DNA from: Chloroflexota bacterium
Lineage (GTDB): Bacteria > Chloroflexota > Dehalococcoidia > Lucifugimonadales > UBA3495
Length of the DNA: 64,000 bases
Reading direction: 5' to 3'
Assembly (NCBI GenBank): GCA_028874075.1
Contig: JAPPLU010000073.1
Coordinates: forward strand, 142,973 to 206,972
Shown: positions 59,857-64,000 of the stretch, piece by piece
Layout: each line of letters starts with the position of its first letter
Position numbering within the stretch: the stretch's first letter is position 1
Position numbers and translations under genes: made by a program
The notes under the pieces: generated by a model
Database searches by the model: none
Seen by the model: only the letters and a program-made list of their open reading frames with translations
What the model was told of the DNA's origin: nothing

Positions 59857-61275
59857 ATGGCTGATCAACAAGATGTTGCCTTGATGGCCCACCTGTTGCG
59901 ACGTGCCGGTTTCGGCGCCAGCCGCGACGAGATCGAGGCCAAGGCTGCCCAGGGTTACGACAGTGTCGTTGAAGAACTGCTCAATCCCAGCTCAGTGCCC
60001 AATGTTGAAGAAGACCTGCTGATGCGGTACATGCCGGCCTATCACGAAGCGGCCGCCATCGAGACCAACATACAGGCGTGGGTTTGGCGCATGATCAACA
60101 CCCCCCGCCAGTTGCAGGAAAAGATGGCTCTCTTCTGGCACATGATCTTCTGCGCCGGTCACTCCAAGATCGACAGCGGCCAGGAAATGGGCCGAATGAT
60201 CGCCATGTTTCGGGAACACGGTATGGGCAACTTCCGCAACCTGCTGTGGCTGCTGTCCACCAGTCCCGCCATGGTCTACTATCTCGACAACAGCGAGAGC
60301 CACAAGGAAAACCTGAACGAGAACTACGGACGGGAACTGCTGGAGCTGTTCTCCCTGGGCGTTGGCAAGGACGAGGAGTTCAACTACTCCGAGGACGACG
60401 TAAAGGCTTGCGCTCGCGCCTTCACCGGCTGGAACATCGCCCCTTCCTACCCGCCCTTCCCCTACGGCCGCAGCCCCTGGGAGTTCCGATTTGACCCGGC
60501 CGACCACGATGACAGCGAGAAGACCTTCCTGGGTGAGACCGGTAACCTGAATGGCGATGACGTGCTGGATATTATATGCAAGCAGCCGGCCACCGCCCGC
60601 TTCGTGGCCCGCCATCTCTATAACTTCTTCGTTGCCGACGACGTGCAGATTCCGGCTTGGCGTCTGACTCCTCCGCGGGACATGAAGGCCATCGAAGCCA
60701 TGGAGCAGGCCTACTTTGACTCCGGCTACGAGATCAAGGCCGTGCTGGAAGTCCTGTTCAAGTCCGACTTCTTCAAGGCCGAGGATGTTCGGTTCGCCAA
60801 GGTCAAGAACCCCGCCGAGATGGTGGTTAGCACCATGCGCCTGGTGGGCGAACACCGGGATATCCAGCCCGGCCTGTTCGAGTTCTCCCAGGAGCCCAAG
60901 TACATGGGCATGGACCTGATGAATCCTCCGACGGTTGAAGGCTGGCACACCGGCCGCGAGTGGATCGACAGCGGCACCCTGGTGGAGCGGATCAACTTCG
61001 CCGCCGACTTGATGGGCAACACCGAATTGCCCGGCGTTCAGTCCCTGGTAGGTCGCCTGATGGCCCAGGGCGACTCCCTGACCCCGGACCAGTTCGTGGC
61101 GGGCTGCCTGGACCTGACCGGTCCGCTGATCGTTACGGACGACACCCTCCAGCAGCTTCGGGCCCACGCGTCCAAGGATGGCAACTTGACCACCGCCAAC
61201 CAGGCCGAGTTTTCCCGCCGCGCCGGCGAAATGTTCCAGATGATTGCCGCTACGGCAGAGTTCCAGTTCGAGTAA
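59857..61275 (+). CDS. DUF1800 family protein (cassette 2)
   Basis: 472 aa, closely similar to the orphan copy at 7423-8826 and colinear with cassette 1. Blocks: LMAHLLRRAGFGASRDEIEA, PRQLQEKMALFWHMIFCAGH, NENYGRELLELFSLGVG, ARAFTGWNIAP, KTFLGETGNLNGDDVLD, ARHLYNFFVADD, NPPTVEGWHTGREWIDSGTL and a final TAEFQFE. AAGGAGG five bases before the ATG and strongly GC-ending codons suggest high expression. No signal peptide. The biochemical role is unknown. Confidence 0.95.
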   Translation: MADQQDVALMAHLLRRAGFGASRDEIEAKAAQGYDSVVEELLNPSSVPNVEEDLLMRYMPAYHEAAAIETNIQAWVWRMINTPRQLQEKMALFWHMIFCAGHSKIDSGQEMGRMIAMFREHGMGNFRNLLWLLSTSPAMVYYLDNSESHKENLNENYGRELLELFSLGVGKDEEFNYSEDDVKACARAFTGWNIAPSYPPFPYGRSPWEFRFDPADHDDSEKTFLGETGNLNGDDVLDIICKQPATARFVARHLYNFFVADDVQIPAWRLTPPRDMKAIEAMEQAYFDSGYEIKAVLEVLFKSDFFKAEDVRFAKVKNPAEMVVSTMRLVGEHRDIQPGLFEFSQEPKYMGMDLMNPPTVEGWHTGREWIDSGTLVERINFAADLMGNTELPGVQSLVGRLMAQGDSLTPDQFVAGCLDLTGPLIVTDDTLQQLRAHASKDGNLTTANQAEFSRRAGEMFQMIAATAEFQFE

Positions 61276-61297
61276 TACAGTAGAAGGAGAAGAGACT

Positions 61298-62434
61298 ATG
61301 GTTTCTACGCAGAAAGACCCGGTACTGGCCGTGCTGTCCCTGTCCGGCGGCAACGATGGCCTGAATACCGTGATTCCTTATAACAACCCCCTGTATCGGG
61401 ACTATCGCCCCACCCTGGGCATTCCCGAAGGACAGATCATCTCTATTAACGACCAGTTGGGCTTCCATCCCACCATGGGTCCGTTGAAGAAGTTCTGGGA
61501 CGAAGGCAAGCTCGCCATATTCCTGGGCGTCGGCTACGACAACCCCAGCTACTCCCACTTCCGATCCATGGACATCTGGCACACCTGCGAACCCGACAAG
61601 ATCGGCACCGAAGGCTGGCTGGGTCGCGTCCTCAAGGAAATCGACCCCACTGCCGAGAACGTGCTTTGCGGCGTTAACTTCGGCCGCGGCCTTCCCCGCG
61701 CCCTGGTAATGGAAGGTGTGCCCGTGGCCTCCGTCGGCAACCTGGAGACCTACGGCCTGCTCACCGGCATCGATGGCGAGGGCCAGCGCGATCAGGCCCT
61801 GGATGTCTTCGGCCGCATGTACTCCCCGGCCATGGGCAGCGGCGCCGTGATGGATTACATCCACAGCACCGGCACAAACGCCCTTAAGGGCGCTGATATC
61901 CTGGCCACCGCCCCCGACAAGTACACCTCCGAGGTTGAGTACTCCAACACCGACGTGGGCCAGTACATGAAGAACATCGCCCAGACCCATCTGGCCGAGT
62001 TCGGCAGCCGGGTGCTTTACACCACCTCGCCGTACAACATCTTCGACACCCACGCCAACCAGGCCTCCCTGCACTCCGGCCTGTGGAGCGATGTCTCCAA
62101 CAACGTGGATACGTTCTACCAGGACCTGCGGGATCACAACGCCAGCGACAACGTCATGCTGCTCATGTTCACCGAGTTCGGTCGCCGCATTTCCGACAAC
62201 GGTTCCGGCACCGACCACGGCGCCGGCGGCATTGCCTGGGTTGTGGGCGAGAACGTTAAGGGCGGCATCTACGGCGAGTACCCGTCCCTGGAGCCCAGCC
62301 AGCAGGAGGAGGGCGGAAACCTCAAGTACAGCATGGACTTCCGCTCCATCTACACCACCATCGTAGAAGACTGGTTCAAGATGGACGCCCAACCCATCGT
62401 CGGCGGTTCCTTCGAGAAGGTCAACTTCCTCTAG
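61298..62434 (+). CDS. DUF1501 family protein (cassette 2)
   Basis: 378 aa. It opens MVSTQKDPVLAVLSLSGGND and has SHFRSMDIWHTCEPD, IFDTHANQASLH and FTEFGRRISDNGSGTDHG, aligned throughout with the cassette 1 protein. There is no Tat or other signal peptide. The start at 61298 has AAGGAG eight bases upstream and lies 22 bp after DUF1800. The conserved His/Asp/Glu set fits the alkaline-phosphatase-like fold of DUF1501, but a reaction has not been assigned. Confidence 0.95.
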   Translation: MVSTQKDPVLAVLSLSGGNDGLNTVIPYNNPLYRDYRPTLGIPEGQIISINDQLGFHPTMGPLKKFWDEGKLAIFLGVGYDNPSYSHFRSMDIWHTCEPDKIGTEGWLGRVLKEIDPTAENVLCGVNFGRGLPRALVMEGVPVASVGNLETYGLLTGIDGEGQRDQALDVFGRMYSPAMGSGAVMDYIHSTGTNALKGADILATAPDKYTSEVEYSNTDVGQYMKNIAQTHLAEFGSRVLYTTSPYNIFDTHANQASLHSGLWSDVSNNVDTFYQDLRDHNASDNVMLLMFTEFGRRISDNGSGTDHGAGGIAWVVGENVKGGIYGEYPSLEPSQQEEGGNLKYSMDFRSIYTTIVEDWFKMDAQPIVGGSFEKVNFL

Positions 62435-62548
62435 GCCCCATTGGCTGACGGCAAGTAAACAACGCATAGATCCGGCGGCTCCGGTCCGCATCCCTGGGAA
62501 GGGGCCGGCGCCCCGGAACAACACAAAGCAGAAAGACGAGGTAAGAGC

Positions 62549-63553
62549 ATGAGCACCCATTTCTTTGGTCTTACCAGCCGGACTTACGAGTACAGCCACT
62601 CGGTGGGCCGTAACGAGTTCGCTGGTACGGGTTTCCGAAACCCTTCAGACATGGCAGTGGATGCCGAGGGCACGGTGTACGTAGTCAACCGGTCCTACGA
62701 GAATCGGCCCGACGGTGTCCGCGTAACTGCCTGCACCCTGGACGAACAGTACATCAGCGAATTTGCCACCTATGGCGAGGAAGACGGGAACTTTATCTGG
62801 CCTGCCGGCATCGCCCTGGACAGCGAAGAACGACTCTTCATCACCGACGAGTGGCTGAACCGGGTAACCATCATGTCCAAGGACGGCGAGTTCCTGGGCA
62901 AGTGGGGCACCGGCGGTTCCGGCGACGGTGAACTGGACCGCCCGGCCGGCATCGCCATCAGCGAAGACGGTACCGTCTTCATCGTCGATAGCCGCAACTC
63001 CCGGGTCCAGAAGTTCACCCTGGACGGCCAGTACCTGGGTAAGTTCGGCAGCCACGGCAGCGGCCCCGGCGAGCTGAACATGCCCTGGGGTATCGACTTG
63101 GACAAGGAAGGCAACGTCTATGTGGCCGACTGGCGGAACGACCGCATCCAGGTCTTCAACTCCGACGGTGAATGGCAGGCCAGCTATGGTCAGTCCGGCG
63201 ACGGCGTGGGACAGTTCAACCGCCCCAACGGCGTGGCCGTGGACGAAGACGGCGATATCTATGTCGCCGACTGGCTGAACGACCGGGTACAGGTCCTGGC
63301 TCCCGATGGACGGTTCGTCACCCAGATGGTGGGCGACCACGTAATGTCCCAGTGGGGCAAAGACAAGCTGCTCTCCAATCCGGACATGATCCGGCAGCGG
63401 GCGCTGGCCTTCGCCAACGACCCCACCTACGAACGCAACTTCGCCCACCCCTGCGCCGTCCGCGTGGACAGCCAGGGCCGGGTCTGCGTCCTGGACCACA
63501 CCCGTGGCCGCATCCAGGTTTACAGCAAGGTCAAGGACCCGGTGCTGGTCTAG
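62549..63553 (+). CDS. NHL-type beta-propeller protein (cassette 2)
   Basis: 334 aa with about six NHL-like repeats, for example RPAGIAISEDGTVFIVDSRN, MPWGIDLDKEGNVYVADWRN and RPNGVAVDEDGDIYVADWLN, then a final HPCAVRVDSQGRVCVLDHTR. It aligns with the cassette 1 propeller in repeat order and in a shared insert (DKLLSNPDMIRQR versus DANPDLIKARR) before the last blade. It is cytoplasmic by prediction. GAGG lies upstream of the ATG, and a strong terminator follows the gene. Confidence 0.92.
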   Translation: MSTHFFGLTSRTYEYSHSVGRNEFAGTGFRNPSDMAVDAEGTVYVVNRSYENRPDGVRVTACTLDEQYISEFATYGEEDGNFIWPAGIALDSEERLFITDEWLNRVTIMSKDGEFLGKWGTGGSGDGELDRPAGIAISEDGTVFIVDSRNSRVQKFTLDGQYLGKFGSHGSGPGELNMPWGIDLDKEGNVYVADWRNDRIQVFNSDGEWQASYGQSGDGVGQFNRPNGVAVDEDGDIYVADWLNDRVQVLAPDGRFVTQMVGDHVMSQWGKDKLLSNPDMIRQRALAFANDPTYERNFAHPCAVRVDSQGRVCVLDHTRGRIQVYSKVKDPVLV

Positions 63554-63587
63554 CAGCCGTTTCCTGATAGTTGGACACAGACAGTAT

Positions 63588-63625
63588 TAAGGGGCGCACC
63601 AAGCGGTGCGCCCCTTATGTGTTTG
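63588..63625 (+). terminator. Terminator of the second cassette
   Basis: 13-bp perfect stem TAAGGGGCGCACC/GGTGCGCCCCTTA with AAGC loop, followed by TGTGTTT, 34 bp after the propeller stop. Confidence 0.75.
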
Positions 63626-63673
63626 GCAGAGAACCCGCGTCACTGTGGCCGGTGGGAGGTGCATAGCATCATG

Positions 63674-63708
63674 ACGGTAGGGGCGGGTTTCAAACCCGCC
63701 CCTACCGT
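63674..63708. repeat. 35-bp perfect palindrome (REP-like)
   Basis: 17-bp arms ACGGTAGGGGCGGGTTT and AAACCCGCCCCTACCGT around a single C. It lies between the convergent propeller and cytochrome-like genes. It could act as a bidirectional terminator or be a dispersed REP/MITE-type element; only a partial match (GGTAGGGGCG, near 36215) was noticed elsewhere in the window. Confidence 0.75.
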
Positions 63709-63743
63709 TCCTATCAATTGTCCTTTGGCAATTGACGAAGTTC

Positions 63744-64000
63744 TCACTCCTCCAGCGGCCCCTCGGGCATGCCGTCGTCAATCCAGCGCGCAATCTCGTC
63801 CACCTCGGTCCTGGCAATGAAGGGGCCGCGCAGGGGCATCTTGCCAAAGGTGCCCACGCCCCGGTACAGGGATCGGACGAAGTGGGTGTCCCGGCCGGGA
63901 ACCCCCGGCTCAATGGCCCGAAAGCCATTCAGGACGGCGTTTCTCAGGTCCTCAGGTGTCTCCCAGTAGTACTCGTGGATGCCGGGGTAGGGTTCTCTCC
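63744..64000 (-). CDS. Cytochrome c-like protein, C-terminal fragment
   Basis: The last 85 codons of a gene running off the right edge. Translation includes REPYPGIHEYYWETPEDLRN, GTFGKMPLRGPFIARTEVDE and IARWIDDGMPEGPLEE before the stop. KMPL--G, with a Met that could be the sixth haem ligand, and the I-RWIDDGMPE end are typical of the C-terminus of class I c-type cytochromes and PSD1-like cytochrome modules. The CxxCH haem motif would lie outside the window, so the assignment is tentative. Confidence 0.6.
   Translation of the reverse strand, partial: REPYPGIHEYYWETPEDLRNAVLNGFRAIEPGVPGRDTHFVRSLYRGVGTFGKMPLRGPFIARTEVDEIARWIDDGMPEGPLEE

Noticed and set aside
61250..62599. 449-codon minus-strand frame
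   Set aside because: Antisense shadow of the highly biased DUF1501 gene.
1..64000. CRISPR array, rRNA operon, IS element with transposase
   Set aside because: No regularly spaced identical direct repeats with unique spacers, no rRNA signatures and no transposase or integrase frame were found. The 10-bp GGCCC runs are far too short-spaced for CRISPR.

Overview
The window looks like a chromosomal segment of a GC-rich Chloroflexota bacterium, most likely a Dehalococcoidia/SAR202-type lineage. This is inferred from gene content: three DUF1800 and two DUF1501 proteins, beta-propeller proteins, a CoA-transferase next to a CitE-type lyase, MmgE/PrpD, a reductive-dehalogenase-like protein and secreted proteins with a shared C-terminal CWN-IVW module. 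No rRNA is present to settle the taxonomy. Many starts are GTG or TTG behind good Shine-Dalgarno sequences, and several promoters are close to the sigma-70 consensus (TTGACA/TATAAT).

Left part (1-14.4 kb): a minus-strand partner-switching operon (STAS antagonist, receiver-PP2C phosphatase, HATPase anti-sigma-like kinase, then a solute-binding lipoprotein cut by the window edge); an ammonium channel; VOC, DinB and NurA proteins; three tRNAs (Leu-GAG, Cys-GCA, Leu-TAA) between a clear promoter and a clear terminator; an orphan DUF1800 gene; a CYTH protein; a one-chain GAF-PAS-kinase-receiver-winged-helix protein whose kinase part has lost its phospho-histidine; and a small operon ending in an FhuF-like [2Fe-2S] protein.

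Middle (14.5-48.9 kb): a family 5 solute-binding lipoprotein; the first copy of a 0.6-0.8 kb intergenic repeat; CoA-transferase plus CitE-like lyase; a NodB-type deacetylase; a small CxxH/CxxC protein; an RdhA-like protein with no Tat signal; the first DUF1800-DUF1501-propeller cassette; MmgE/PrpD; Uma2 and NucS-like nucleases; a valS-aroE-protease-aroC minus-strand cluster; an AT-richer island with a Gp37/Gp68 three-Cys protein and its TcmP partner; a large secreted IPT-domain protein; bioY with an MBL-fold gene; hrcA; the second repeat copy; polX and an unknown gene coupled to it.

Right part (48.9-64 kb): housekeeping genes (S1-domain protein, pyrG, transaldolase, rho), a broken nuclease-like gene, a response regulator-histidine kinase-lipoprotein operon, a carboxymuconolactone decarboxylase-like protein, and the second DUF1800-DUF1501-propeller cassette. 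This cassette has its own consensus promoter, strong ribosome binding sites and a terminator. The window ends in a partial cytochrome-like gene preceded by a 35-bp perfect palindrome.

The most interesting items are the duplicated three-gene cassettes, the paired intergenic repeats with helically phased GGCCC/A-tract units, the Tat-less RdhA homologue, the three-Cys/TcmP island and the degenerate kinase-transcription factor.
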